Shown here: positions 51,799-61,433 of the stretch, piece by piece | Layout: each line of letters opens with the position of its first letter | Position numbering within the stretch: position 1 is the first letter of the stretch | From: JBGSYJ01 sp041748075 | GTDB lineage: Bacteria > Acidobacteriota > Thermoanaerobaculia > Gp7-AA8 | Assembly: GCA_041748075.1 (NCBI GenBank) | Contig: JBGTDX010000083.1 | Coordinates: 21,947 to 85,946 of the forward strand | Length of the DNA: 64,000 nt | Direction: 5' to 3' | Made by a program: the position numbers and the translations under genes | Notes under the pieces: model-generated | Told to the model about the DNA's origin: nothing | What the model saw: only the letters and a program-made list of their open reading frames with translations | Database searches by the model: none

Positions 51799-54096
51799 AT
51801 GACAATCGAATCGCCTTTACGTTCAGCCGTTCTCTGGATCTCAGCAGCGATCCTCTTCGTCTCGCTCGCCGCATTCCCCGCCTCGGCCCAGAGCACAGGG
51901 AGCGTTACCGGTCGGGTCATCTCCAGCACAGGAGCCGTCGCGGCCGGAGTCGAAGTCTCGCTCGTCGAACTGCGGCGCAGAACGACGACTTCCGCGGATG
52001 GGACCTTTCGGTTTGACAGGGTCCCTCCCGGGCGTTACCTGGTTCTTGTCGAAAGCCCGCGCCTCGGATCGAGTGTGGGAAGCATCCAGGTCACTCCAGG
52101 TGCGACTGCCGAGGTCGACATCGAGCTCGATCTCGCCGTTCACTCGGAACAGATCGTCGTCAGTGCGGGGCCTGAGAGCAGGGCCGCGGACGACGTTTAT
52201 CAGCCGATCGATGTGGTCAGCGGAGACGAACTTGCCCTCCGGATGCAGCCAACGCTGGGAGAGACGTTATCGAACCAGCCCGGCGTCAGCTCGACGTACT
52301 TCGGGCCCGCATCCAGCCGGCCCGTAATCCGCGGGCTCGGAGGCGACAGAATCCGGATTCTCGAAGAAGGCATCGGGACGGGCGATGCGTCCAACGTCAG
52401 CCCCGATCACGCCGTCACGTTCGATCCGATGAACGCCGACAGAATCGAGATCGTCCGCGGCCCGGCAACTCTCCTGTACGGCAGCAACGCCGTCGGCGGT
52501 CTCGTGAACATCATCGACAGCCGCGTTCCCGAGTACGTTCCGACCTCCCCGATCGGTGGGTCGGTCGATCTTCTTTTCGGTACTGTTGCCGACGAGCGCA
52601 GTGGCGGTGTGGCTCTCCAGGGTGGCGCAGGCTCCTTTGCATGGAATCTCCGTCTGGGCCGGAGGGAGACGAATGACATCGAAATTCCCGGACCTGCCGC
52701 GCACGAAGACGACCATGATGACGACGATCACGACGACGAAGAGTTCTCAGGAGTGCTGGAGAACAGCGCTCTGAAGAACGACACCGGCTCTCTCGGTGTG
52801 TCGTGGGTTGGTGAGCGCGCATTCTTCGGAGTCGCAGTGAGCGGGCTCGATTCCTTTTACGGAGTGCCGGGACACGGCCATCATGACGAAGAGGGTGAGG
52901 AGGAAGAGGAAGAAGAGGAAGAAATCGTCAGCATCGATATGCGGCAGCGGCGCGTCGATCTTCGCGGCGAGATCCGCAATGACGGCGGCCTCTTTTCCGC
53001 TTACAGACTGCGTGCCGGCCGCACAGATTACAAACATACAGAGCTCGAAGGTGACGAAATCGGCACGCTCTTCACCAATGACGCCACCGAAGCACGCATC
53101 GAGGCGATCCATCGGGCCATCGGACCGTTCCGCGGTTCGATCGGGCTTCAGCTTTCGAACCGCGATTTCTCAGCGGTCGGAGCCGAAGCGTTCGTGCCTC
53201 CGAGTGAGACCGACACCCTCGCCCTCTTCATCTTCGAGGAGACCGGGAGCGGGCCGCTGCGCTACCAGTTCGGTGCGCGATACGAAAAGCAGGACGTGTC
53301 GGCACGAATCAACGATCTTCCCAGCCGATCCTTTGCAGGTCTCTCCGGCTCTGCCGGCGTGATCTGGAGAGCGCCAGAGGATCCATACGCTGTTGCCGTT
53401 TCGGTTGCACGTGCGGTGCGCGCTCCCACGGCCGAGGAGCTTTACGCAAACGGTCCGCACATTGCGACGCGCTCGTTCGAGATCGGAAATCCTGATTTCG
53501 ATGAGGAGACGAGTCTCGGGCTCGATCTGTCTTTCAGAAAAACCGAAGGACGCGTGAAAGGGGAGCTGAATCTCTTCGCCCAGCGCTTCGACGACTTCAT
53601 CTTCGAGCGTCCCACGGGTGAAGAAGAGGACGAGCTTCCCGTGTTCCAGTTCGAGCAGGCCGAGGCGAACTTCCGCGGCGCCGAGGTTCATGCCGACATC
53701 GAGCTCTTTCACACCGAGCCGCATCACTTCGATCTCGAGCTGTCAGCCGACTACGTCCGCGGAACGCTCGATGGAGGCGGCAACCTTCCCCGGATCACTC
53801 CTTTACGCCTGGGCGCGGGCCTTCGCTACCGCGGCCCCCGAATCTGGTCGCTGGTCGAGGTGCGGGAGGTTGCGGACCAGAACCGCACCGCAGATTTCGA
53901 AGAGGAGACCGATGGCTACACCATGTTCAATGCGGCGGTCGGCTATCGATTCTTCCTCGGCATGACGATCCACGAGCTCGTGCTTCGGGGCACCAACCTG
54001 ACCGACGAGCTCGCGCGCAGTCACGTCTCGCCGCTCAAGGAGCTCGCACCACTGCCCGGCCGCGACTTCAGCCTCGCCTACAAGGTGATGTTCTGA
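51799..54096 (+). CDS. TonB-dependent outer-membrane receptor, ZnuD-like, metal-rich loops
   Basis: 765 aa. Signal peptide (AAFPASAQ), a carboxypeptidase-regulatory-like domain (about 33-110), plug with QPGVSS, RPVIRGLGGDRIRILEEG and PATLLYGSNAVGGLVNI, and a 22-strand barrel ending in KVMF (aromatic end). Two long loops are extremely acidic and His-rich: HEDDHDDDDHDDEE (about 295-308) and HGHHDEEGEEEEEEEEE (about 357-374), which should capture Zn or another divalent cation, as in ZnuD-type receptors. AGGA before the ATG. Divergent from a PD40 kinase. Confidence 0.9.
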   Translation: MTIESPLRSAVLWISAAILFVSLAAFPASAQSTGSVTGRVISSTGAVAAGVEVSLVELRRRTTTSADGTFRFDRVPPGRYLVLVESPRLGSSVGSIQVTPGATAEVDIELDLAVHSEQIVVSAGPESRAADDVYQPIDVVSGDELALRMQPTLGETLSNQPGVSSTYFGPASSRPVIRGLGGDRIRILEEGIGTGDASNVSPDHAVTFDPMNADRIEIVRGPATLLYGSNAVGGLVNIIDSRVPEYVPTSPIGGSVDLLFGTVADERSGGVALQGGAGSFAWNLRLGRRETNDIEIPGPAAHEDDHDDDDHDDEEFSGVLENSALKNDTGSLGVSWVGERAFFGVAVSGLDSFYGVPGHGHHDEEGEEEEEEEEEIVSIDMRQRRVDLRGEIRNDGGLFSAYRLRAGRTDYKHTELEGDEIGTLFTNDATEARIEAIHRAIGPFRGSIGLQLSNRDFSAVGAEAFVPPSETDTLALFIFEETGSGPLRYQFGARYEKQDVSARINDLPSRSFAGLSGSAGVIWRAPEDPYAVAVSVARAVRAPTAEELYANGPHIATRSFEIGNPDFDEETSLGLDLSFRKTEGRVKGELNLFAQRFDDFIFERPTGEEEDELPVFQFEQAEANFRGAEVHADIELFHTEPHHFDLELSADYVRGTLDGGGNLPRITPLRLGAGLRYRGPRIWSLVEVREVADQNRTADFEEETDGYTMFNAAVGYRFFLGMTIHELVLRGTNLTDELARSHVSPLKELAPLPGRDFSLAYKVMF

Positions 54097-54132
54097 TCCA
54101 CAAAGCAGCACCCGAACAGCTTTCGCGCGCGT

Positions 54133-54279
54133 CAATGGCGTCAACTTAAGGCCCGCGCAGGGGCAAGTGTCATCCTGAGCGCAGCGAAGGATCCCCTTAC
54201 TACTGGCTGTTTCGCAAGGTCTGAGGGGATCCTTCGCTCCGCTCAGGATGACACTTCGGACCTTAAGTTGACGCCATTG
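54133..54279. mobile_element. 147-bp MITE-like element, second copy
   Basis: It has the same outer arms as the 48758 copy (CAATGGCGTCAACTTAAGG at 54133 and its complement ending at 54279) and the same inner palindrome. The flanks are both GC-rich (CGCGCG), but a clean target duplication is not visible. No ORF. Confidence 0.8.
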
Positions 54280-54387
54280 CGGCCCGCGCGAGAGTTCAAC
54301 TGCAGTGAGGCTCGAGGGCCGAAAATGCAACTCCGGGCGACAAGTGTCGATTTAGAAATTTGCGGGCAGTCTCATCAATCGCAACCC

Positions 54388-55209
54388 TCATCCCGCCTCC
54401 GGCTTCCGCGCGACGAGGGCCGTGGCATGCCCGAACGGAAGGTTCACTCTACCAGCGACCTTCGCCTCGATCGCCAGAACCCCGTACAGAATCTCATTGA
54501 GCCACGCCAGCGAGCTGGGGTAGAGCCTGATGCCGAGCCCCGGAGCATGCCCGGAATTCACATGCGCGGGAGGAGGCCGAAGCCGTTCACGGACTATCCC
54601 CCACAGTGAAGGAAGCGCGTTGAGGTACGTCGCACGGACGACGACAAGACCCGCGTCCCGTGCGAGCTCAGACATTCTCTCGATCCGGAACCGCCTGTAA
54701 CCGTCCTTTGTCACCTGTCGCTGGCCGAATGCCGAGTTCGAGCGGGCGTAGAGGATCCCTCCCGGCCGAAGGAGCCGGGCCATTTCCCTCATTGCCCGCG
54801 CTTCACCACCTTCCGGCAGATGCTGCAGGGTATCGATGCAGGTGACCAGGTCGAATGTTCCATCCGGCAGAGGCAGATCGAGCGCGCTGCCGATCATCAC
54901 ATCGGTGCGTCCTCGATCGCGCGCCCGCAGAAGCGCGTGCCACGAGAGATCGAGTCCCGCTGCGCGATCGATTGAAACGCGCCGCGACAGGTGCTCGAGC
55001 AGGAACCCTGTGCCGCAGCCGACATCCGCAACGCGCAGCGGTCCTGAGCCGCGAAGCTCGCGCACGAGCAGCGCGTCCATGCCCGCGCGCATTCCTCGCG
55101 CCCACCAGTGCCGCTCCTCGATCTCCTGCAGCCGTTCGTAATACTCCGGCTCGAAGATCTGCGGGTCTCGCCGCTTCGAGGGCGAGTCTGACTTCTTCCG
55201 TTTCGTCAC
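54388..55209 (-). CDS. SAM-dependent methyltransferase
   Basis: 273 aa. Class I motif VADVGCGTGFLLEHLSRR, acidic D in GLDLS, then FDLVTCIDTLQHLPEGGEA and REMARLLRPGGILYAR. Substrate unknown; the context is lipid-linked or surface glycan synthesis. GTG start, overlapping the flippase stop by TGA/GTG (CTGTGACG). The same frame is open far upstream through two other genes, but that is a shadow. Confidence 0.85.
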   Translation of the reverse strand: MTKRKKSDSPSKRRDPQIFEPEYYERLQEIEERHWWARGMRAGMDALLVRELRGSGPLRVADVGCGTGFLLEHLSRRVSIDRAAGLDLSWHALLRARDRGRTDVMIGSALDLPLPDGTFDLVTCIDTLQHLPEGGEARAMREMARLLRPGGILYARSNSAFGQRQVTKDGYRRFRIERMSELARDAGLVVVRATYLNALPSLWGIVRERLRPPPAHVNSGHAPGLGIRLYPSSLAWLNEILYGVLAIEAKVAGRVNLPFGHATALVARKPEAG

Positions 55210-56654
55210 AGGCCCGCCTCGGTACTTTCGATTGCCCGCTCTGCTGCAAGCGATTCGATGAATGCCCGCACGTCCGTCACCGTGATGACCCGCATGAGGA
55301 AGATCAGAACGATATACGAAACCGCGCCCAGCATCGCGCGCGCCAGGAGGGGAAGAGGTCCCGTGACCGCAACCAGGGCCAGCATCAGGCTCACCGTGAT
55401 CGCAGGTCGCACGAGGTAACGTCCCAGAGGAACATGCCGTATCAGGATCCACGTCGCGATGTACCCAGCAATCAGTATGAACACCTCCGATGCGACCGTC
55501 GCTGCCGCCGCGCCGGTGAGACCGTAGTGCGGAATCAACACGATGTTGAGTACGAGGTTGATCGCAGCGGCGCCCGACATGATCCAGAAGTCCATCCCCT
55601 GGCGATTGAAGCACACCAGAATCAGACGATAGTTCCGGCTGATCGTGAGCAGCCCCAGAGCGAGGAAGAGCAGCTGCAACGGCTGCGTGGCCGCCGCGTA
55701 CTCCTGACCGAACAGCAACGTTACGAGCGGCTCTGCGAGAAGCACCCCGCCGGCGACGACGCCCGGCACCAGCCCCATCGTGATCCGGGTCGAACGCCCC
55801 AGAAGGCTCTCGATCGTCCCGATACCGCTCGTGGAAGCCTTCGCGAAGATGGGACGGAGCACGACGTAATAGGAAGTCACGAGCAGCGTAGGCACCCAGA
55901 CCACGCGGTAAGCCGCAGCGTAGAGTCCCGCCGGAGCCGACCCGAGGACCAGTCCGATGTAGATCAGATCGAAGTTGTGGGAGACCATCGCGAGACCCGC
56001 CGTTCCTGCGAGCGGTGCAGCGGCCAGCAGGAGCCGTTTGGCGACTTGTCTGTCGATGCCCGGCATGACCCGGCCGAACCTTCGAAACGCCATGACGATC
56101 AGAAAAGCCGACGACGCAAGGCGCGAGACCAGATAGACGATCGGAACGAGGATCACATCCTCGGGACCGTGGACGAAGATCAGCACCCCGGTCAGCATCA
56201 CCGCCTGATTCAGGATCTCGGCCGCGGCTGAGACGTGCATGAGCTGGGCGCCGAGAAACAGCCAGTCGAGATCTGCTGCCGTCGTCACGAGCGAGATCCC
56301 GTAAATCATGATGACGAGTGCAGTCACGGAAGTGACCGGTGCGATTCCGACAAACAGAAGAAGTGCCCCGAAACCTGCAAGCGTAAGCACGAGCCGCAAT
56401 CCGATGACGTTCCGCATGAGAGTCGTGGCGGGCAGGCTCTGCCGGGCAACTTCCAGGGGCGCGTACTGCATCAACCCGAAGTCGACGATCAGCGCGGCCC
56501 AGGCAAGCACGCCGGTTGCGAATGCCGTGATTCCGAAATTCTCGGCGGACAACACGCGCGTGAGATAGATCGTCGTTCCGAACAGGATCAGACGGCCGAT
56601 GATCTGTCCGGTCGAGAGCAATGCGAGATTGCGGCTGAATGACGGAACCGTCAT
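55206..56654 (-). CDS. Wzx/MATE-like polysaccharide flippase
   Basis: 482 aa, about 12-14 membrane helices. Family features are the start FSRNLALLSTGQIIGRLILFGTTIYLTRVLSAENFG, AMVSHNFDLIYIG in the middle, and LVPGVVAGGVLLAEPLVTLLFGQEY. It flips a lipid-linked oligosaccharide across the inner membrane. ATGA overlap with the upstream GT2 gene and an overlap with the downstream methyltransferase indicate an operon. Confidence 0.9.
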   Translation of the reverse strand: MTVPSFSRNLALLSTGQIIGRLILFGTTIYLTRVLSAENFGITAFATGVLAWAALIVDFGLMQYAPLEVARQSLPATTLMRNVIGLRLVLTLAGFGALLLFVGIAPVTSVTALVIMIYGISLVTTAADLDWLFLGAQLMHVSAAAEILNQAVMLTGVLIFVHGPEDVILVPIVYLVSRLASSAFLIVMAFRRFGRVMPGIDRQVAKRLLLAAAPLAGTAGLAMVSHNFDLIYIGLVLGSAPAGLYAAAYRVVWVPTLLVTSYYVVLRPIFAKASTSGIGTIESLLGRSTRITMGLVPGVVAGGVLLAEPLVTLLFGQEYAAATQPLQLLFLALGLLTISRNYRLILVCFNRQGMDFWIMSGAAAINLVLNIVLIPHYGLTGAAAATVASEVFILIAGYIATWILIRHVPLGRYLVRPAITVSLMLALVAVTGPLPLLARAMLGAVSYIVLIFLMRVITVTDVRAFIESLAAERAIESTEAGL

Positions 56655-57673
56655 CGCGGAACCAGCGGAGCAGGTCCTCTGCCGCGATGGTCTCTGTCCC
56701 GAAACGACAGGATCGCGCCAATGAGGAATCCGGCGGTTGCGTAGAGGTAGTAGAGCCAGTGGAGAGGAATCGCCCGGAGCGCGAACAGAGTGCCTCGCTC
56801 CCGCGCAAGGAAACGGTAGAAATCGAGATTGAGCACAACCAGCAGACCTCCCGCCACGAGACCTGCAGTCCCCGCGGGTGGATAAAAGGGCGCAGCAAGG
56901 ATGAGCAGCAAGAGCAGCCACGCCGCTACGCCGCTCACGCGATGATGCGCGCGGAGATTCAGGTCCGAGACGAGATCACGCCGGACAAACATCAGTCGCG
57001 ACCATGGAATCGCGCGGTCGAACAGATCGGCCTTGAGCAGGGACACGAAGTTCCATGCCTTGAGGTGCGTGACTTGAATCTCTCGCACCAGACGGATCGT
57101 CTTACCGTCTCTCACGAGGCGCCCGCCGAGCTCGATGTCCTCGATGGACGGCCGGCGAAAGCGCTCCGCGTCGAACCCGCCCGCCTCGAGAAATGTCTCC
57201 CGCCGCACGGCTCCGCACCCGGCCCAGAACGTCGAGGCCTCCTCGCTGCTCTGCTGATGAATGTAGTGGTGAAAAAGATTCTTGTACTGTGCGATGAAGC
57301 CCGGAGCCGCCGGCGTCCTGTCGTACGATCCGAAGGCCGCGTCGACTTCCGGGTGCGCGCGAAAGTAATCGACGAGCCTTCCGAGAGTGTCCGTATGGAC
57401 CGCGCAGTCGGCATCGATGAAACAGAAGATTCCGCCACGAGCGCGCCTGCTTCCGAGATTGCGCGCCGCCCCCGGCCCGCTGCGCACGCTCGTCGACAGC
57501 ACCTCTGCGCCGAACCGGCGTGCAACCTCGGCCGATGCGTCGGTCGAACCGTCATCGACGACGATGAGCTCGAAGCCGGAGAATTCCGAGGCCCGAAGGG
57601 CCGCGAGACACCGCTCGAAGAGGGCCCCGCCGTTGAACACCGGCACGATCACCGTCAATTCTGCTACGTTCAT
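56651..57673 (-). CDS. Glycosyltransferase family 2 with C-terminal membrane region
   Basis: 340 aa. GT-A start LTVIVPVFNGGALFERCLAAL, DDGSTDAS, nucleotide-site DADC (metal-binding DxD), then RRPSIEDIELGGRLV (catalytic ED). Two or three C-terminal membrane helices. It adds a sugar to a lipid carrier at the inner membrane. ATG overlaps the flippase gene downstream. Confidence 0.9.
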   Translation of the reverse strand: MNVAELTVIVPVFNGGALFERCLAALRASEFSGFELIVVDDGSTDASAEVARRFGAEVLSTSVRSGPGAARNLGSRRARGGIFCFIDADCAVHTDTLGRLVDYFRAHPEVDAAFGSYDRTPAAPGFIAQYKNLFHHYIHQQSSEEASTFWAGCGAVRRETFLEAGGFDAERFRRPSIEDIELGGRLVRDGKTIRLVREIQVTHLKAWNFVSLLKADLFDRAIPWSRLMFVRRDLVSDLNLRAHHRVSGVAAWLLLLLILAAPFYPPAGTAGLVAGGLLVVLNLDFYRFLARERGTLFALRAIPLHWLYYLYATAGFLIGAILSFRDRDHRGRGPAPLVPR

Positions 57674-57783
57674 AGGATCTGGCTCGAACGCCGTCGCTCT
57701 GAAAGGCCGGGACGAGTCACGAGAGCGTTGTCATCCCAGGCCATGAAAATGGTCGGGCCATTGAACCGGAAAAAGGAACCAAC

Positions 57784-57868
57784 GTGTCATCCTGAGCGAA
57801 GCGAAGGATCCCCCTCGAGGCAATGCGGCAAGTCTTCAGGGGATCCTTCGCTGCGCTCAGGATGACAC
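57784..57868. repeat. Palindromic element, CTCGAGG-loop subtype
   Basis: The arms GTGTCATCCTGAGCGAAGCG... (57784-57813) and reverse complement (to 57868) flank CTCGAGGCAATGCGGCAAGTC. The same 3' flank GGTTCATCGCTCGCCACAATG follows (57871-57891), as near 41765 and 61500. Confidence 0.85.
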
Positions 57869-58033
57869 AGCGGTTCATCGCTCGCCACAATGACGCGCCC
57901 GTCATTCGTATATTGCTCAATATAACGCGAGTTCAGTATTGTGAACCAAGGCTTTCTGCGGACTAATCGGGGAAGGTAACGACTGCGCTCTCCACTGACT
58001 GAAAAGCTGGCCGCGATTGGCGCGCCGGTCTCA

Positions 58034-59620
58034 TTGGCCGCTGGCATCGCCCTCTTCACGCTCGCCGAGCCTCGCTTTCAGATTCTCGCTGCCGCTCTGC
58101 TGCTGATGTCCGTGATGTTGTTCGCCGGCCCACGCGTGAGCCGCTGGTGGACAGCCGCTCCTCCCCTCACTCGCACGGCAGTGGGCCTCGAGCCCGAAAC
58201 GTCTCCTTCCCGACATGCGCTTCCCGCACTGGCAGCGTTGACAGCCGCCGCCGCGGCGCTTCGGCTGCCCGGGCTCGCCGGCGATCTCTGGCTCGATGAG
58301 ATCGGCACGGTCGTGGTCTACCTGAGACTCCCGCCGCTCGAAACCCTCCAGACATACATTTCGGCCAACCAGCACCTGTTGTACTCTCTGGCCGGCAGTA
58401 TCTCCTTTCAGTTGTTCGGCGAGAGCGCCCTGGCGGCCAGACTTCCGGCAGCGATTCTCGGCATTGCCGGAATCCCGGCACTCTACTTTCTCGGCCGGCT
58501 CGTCGCGCCGAGGCGTGAAGCGTGGCTCGCGGCCGCACTGCTCACGGTCTCGTACCATCACGTCTGGTTCTCGCAGAGTGCACGCGGCTACACAGGCATG
58601 ATTCTCTTCACCACGCTCGGCACGGCTTTTTTTCTGAGAGCCATCGTGCAAGATCGCGCGCGCGACTATCTGATGTGGGTTGCCTCGATGGTCGCGGCGA
58701 TTCTCTTCATGCAGAACGCGGCGTTCGTGCTCATCGCGCACGTTGCAGCTCATGCGCTGATCGGGCTGCGGGAGCAACTGCCTGCGAGAAGATCCTTCCA
58801 GGTTGCATGGTGGGCATCGGTCGCCGTGCTTGTTGCCGTCGCGGCGCACAGTCTCGTGATTTCGCAGATGATCGCATTCATGCGCACGGTGGACCGCACG
58901 GGACTCGGATGGTCTCTCGACGCCATCATCCCGGTGCTGACCAGCGGGCTGATTGCCGGGGTCGGCGTGGCGGGGCTCGTGACGATCCTGGCTCTGGCAC
59001 TTGCCGGCTTCATCTCGTACTGGAAGCGCAGCCCGATTTTCGCACTGATTGCCCTTTTCGCACCGCTTGCAAACCTCGCCGTTCTTGCGATCACCCGCTA
59101 TGGCGCTTATCCGAGATTCTTTCTCTACGTTCTTCCATTCGCGCTCCTCATCGCAGTGCGCGGCGCGTTCGTCATCGGCGAGTGGCTCGCTGCAGGACTG
59201 TCACTCAGGCGACGCTGGCTGCCCGCCTTCGCAATCCTGGCTCTGCTGTTCATTTCGTCGATCGTTTCCCTCGTTCCGAATTACATCTACCCGAAACAGG
59301 ACTATCGAGGTGCGCTGGCCTGGGTGGAGTCCACGAAAGGAACTGGCGACATGGTCGCGGCGGCAGGTCTCGCAGCCACTGCATATCAGGTTTACCACGC
59401 CCCCTCGCTGCCGGTCCTGTACGAGCTCACCGATCTCGAGCAACTGCGAAGAACCGCTTCATCGGACGTCTGGATCCTCTACACTTTCCCGCGCGACATG
59501 CGCCTGCGGTACGAGCCTCTCTACGAAGCGATCGAGAGGGATTTCGAGATCGTGAACCGGTTCCGCGGCACCGTTCAGGGCGGCGACATCTACGTGGTCC
59601 GTTCGAAGGGACGAACATGA
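58034..59620 (+). CDS. GT39/ArnT-like dolichyl-phosphate-mannose transferase family membrane protein
   Basis: 528 aa from the TTG at 58034, about ten membrane helices. The family signature is GDLWLDEIGTVVVYLRL (an acidic pair before the first luminal loop, GT-C type), SYHHVWFSQSARGYTG and YPRFFLYVLPFALLIAVRG. It transfers a sugar from a polyprenyl-phosphate donor on the periplasmic side. The frame also continues to a possible CTG start at 57983 preceded by GGAAGG; that would add 17 residues of a natural-looking TM start. ATGA overlap with the next GT2 gene. Confidence 0.82.
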   Translation: MAAGIALFTLAEPRFQILAAALLLMSVMLFAGPRVSRWWTAAPPLTRTAVGLEPETSPSRHALPALAALTAAAAALRLPGLAGDLWLDEIGTVVVYLRLPPLETLQTYISANQHLLYSLAGSISFQLFGESALAARLPAAILGIAGIPALYFLGRLVAPRREAWLAAALLTVSYHHVWFSQSARGYTGMILFTTLGTAFFLRAIVQDRARDYLMWVASMVAAILFMQNAAFVLIAHVAAHALIGLREQLPARRSFQVAWWASVAVLVAVAAHSLVISQMIAFMRTVDRTGLGWSLDAIIPVLTSGLIAGVGVAGLVTILALALAGFISYWKRSPIFALIALFAPLANLAVLAITRYGAYPRFFLYVLPFALLIAVRGAFVIGEWLAAGLSLRRRWLPAFAILALLFISSIVSLVPNYIYPKQDYRGALAWVESTKGTGDMVAAAGLAATAYQVYHAPSLPVLYELTDLEQLRRTASSDVWILYTFPRDMRLRYEPLYEAIERDFEIVNRFRGTVQGGDIYVVRSKGRT

Positions 59621-60477
59621 CACCCGAGGTATCGGTCGTCGTGGGAGCCGCGGAACAGAGTACAGCGCTGACGCGCTGTATCGAATCGATTGCGCAGCAG
59701 ATGGGACCGATCCGCGTGCAGCTCATCGTCGTGGTCCCGGAGAATGCACCGCCGCTCGAGCTCCACCGTGCTGAAGTGCTGCGCGTTCCTGGCAATCCGC
59801 TCGTTCCGCAGCTGTGGGGCGCCGGCATCGAGAAAGCGACCGCACCGCTGATCGTCGTCCTCTCCGGACAGTGCATCCCGGACGGCGACTGGCTCTCAGA
59901 AATTCTCGGCCTCGCGAGCGCGCAACCCGCGTTCGCCGGATACGGCGGTCCGATCCTGCCACCGGATGCCTCGACGGCGTTCGACTGGGCAGTCTATTTC
60001 TCGCGCTACAGTGCCTTCATGCCGCCGACGGTGGAAGGACCTGTTGCCGAAATCGCGGGTGACAACGCGGCGTACTGGAAGACGAGCCTGGATCGTTACT
60101 GGACAGCCCGCGCATCCGGATTCTGGGAGACACTCACGCACCACGCCATCCGTGAGGACAAAGGAAGGCTCCTGATTTCCGACTCCATGAGAGTGCAGCT
60201 CGGACCGACCCGGGACAAAGCCGCGTTTCTCGTTGCGCGTCTGCGGCACGGTATGCATTACGGATCGACCAGAACGGACAACACTCTTTTCCGGCGCGCG
60301 GTGCGAATGATGTCAGCTCCGTTGCTCATCCCCGTTCTCATGGCTCGTGTGGGCAGGCGTGCGCGAGACAAAGGGGCGCCATATTCCGAACAGTACCGGA
60401 CAGCGCGACCCTGGCTTCTCGTCATTCTCTCCAGCTGGAGCCTTGGTGAAGCACTCGGATATCTGAAAGGAAATTGA
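59617..60477 (+). CDS. GT2-like glycosyltransferase, degenerate metal motif
   Basis: 286 aa. Same layout as the next gene (VSVVVGAAEQSTALTRCIESIAQQ, CIPDGDWLSEIL, FDWAVYFSRYSAFMPP), but the usual acidic metal-binding residues before CIPD are SGQ, where its neighbour has KDH. It may be inactive or use a different metal arrangement. Starts with an ATGA overlap with the GT39-like gene; ends just before the sister gene. Confidence 0.75.
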   Translation: MTPEVSVVVGAAEQSTALTRCIESIAQQMGPIRVQLIVVVPENAPPLELHRAEVLRVPGNPLVPQLWGAGIEKATAPLIVVLSGQCIPDGDWLSEILGLASAQPAFAGYGGPILPPDASTAFDWAVYFSRYSAFMPPTVEGPVAEIAGDNAAYWKTSLDRYWTARASGFWETLTHHAIREDKGRLLISDSMRVQLGPTRDKAAFLVARLRHGMHYGSTRTDNTLFRRAVRMMSAPLLIPVLMARVGRRARDKGAPYSEQYRTARPWLLVILSSWSLGEALGYLKGN

Positions 60478-60482
60478 CCCTC

Positions 60483-61394
60483 GTGCCTACGGACGTTACG
60501 AAGCCGGAGCTCTCCGTCGTCATCGCATCGCTCAACGGAGCCGATTACCTCGAGCGCTGCCTCGAAGCTCTGCGCGGGCAGCGTGGACACATCCGCGCGG
60601 AGGTGATCGTCGCGGACTGCGTCGGTCGCACCGTTGTCGAACTGGTGGAGCGAAAGTATCCGGAAGTGCGTCTGATCCGGTTCGACGAACCGCAGAGCGT
60701 TCCCGCACTGCGGGGTGCAGGCATCCTCGCTTCGCACGGCGGCATCGTCGCCATCACCAAAGATCACTGCATTCCCGACACGGAGTGGTACCAGTCGCTC
60801 GTCACTGCCCATCAGAATCATCAGGGACCCGCCATCGGCGGAGCGGTGGATAACGGCGCCACAGACCGGGTGATCGACTGGGCCGTCTATTTCTGCGAGT
60901 ACAGCAACTTCATGTCGCCTGTGCCGGCGGGCGTCGTTCACGATCTTCCCGGTCCGAACGTTTCCTACAAACGGAGCGAACTCATGAAAATGGAGGAGAT
61001 GCTTCGCGATGGCTACTGGGAAACGTTTCTTCACTGGCGGCTCGAGTCAGAGGGATATGAGCTGTGGTCCGACCCCACCATCAGCGTGATCCACCGGAAG
61101 AGTTTTGAGTTTCCGAGTTTCTTCGGGGAGCGATTCCACTACGGCCGCGCCTTCGCAGGGACGCGGAACGAGACTGTGTCTCCGGGCAGGCGACTGTTCT
61201 ATCTCCTATTCTCCCCGCTCCTTCCGCCCGTGCTGATGCTGCGGATTGCCCGGCGCGTGCTCAGTCGCGGCAGGCGGCGCCGTGAATTCGTCATGGCTCT
61301 GCCGTACATCGCAGCGTTCACGCTCGCCTGGGCCGCCGGTGAATGGGTCGGCTACGCGTTCGGCCCCGGGGAGAGCGCGCTCCATCTGACATAG
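60483..61394 (+). CDS. Glycosyltransferase family 2
   Basis: 303 aa. GT-A start LSVVIASLNGADYLERCLEAL, VADC, AITKDHCIPDTEWYQSLV (metal-binding acid kept), DWAVYFCEYSNFM and GPNVSYKRS, HWRLESEGYELW, with a C-terminal membrane-like stretch. A tandem paralogue of the preceding gene. GTG start at 60483 has AAAGGAAA 10 bases upstream; a TTG at 60474 overlapping the previous stop is an alternative. Confidence 0.82.
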   Translation: MPTDVTKPELSVVIASLNGADYLERCLEALRGQRGHIRAEVIVADCVGRTVVELVERKYPEVRLIRFDEPQSVPALRGAGILASHGGIVAITKDHCIPDTEWYQSLVTAHQNHQGPAIGGAVDNGATDRVIDWAVYFCEYSNFMSPVPAGVVHDLPGPNVSYKRSELMKMEEMLRDGYWETFLHWRLESEGYELWSDPTISVIHRKSFEFPSFFGERFHYGRAFAGTRNETVSPGRRLFYLLFSPLLPPVLMLRIARRVLSRGRRRREFVMALPYIAAFTLAWAAGEWVGYAFGPGESALHLT

Positions 61395-61433
61395 CTGTCT
61401 AATGTCTCAAAGCGTCCTGTGGCGGGTCAGAGC

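Noticed and set aside
54388..56898. 836-codon minus-strand open frame
   Set aside because: Only its last 273 codons (the methyltransferase) look like protein; the rest is a shadow of the flippase and glycosyltransferase genes.
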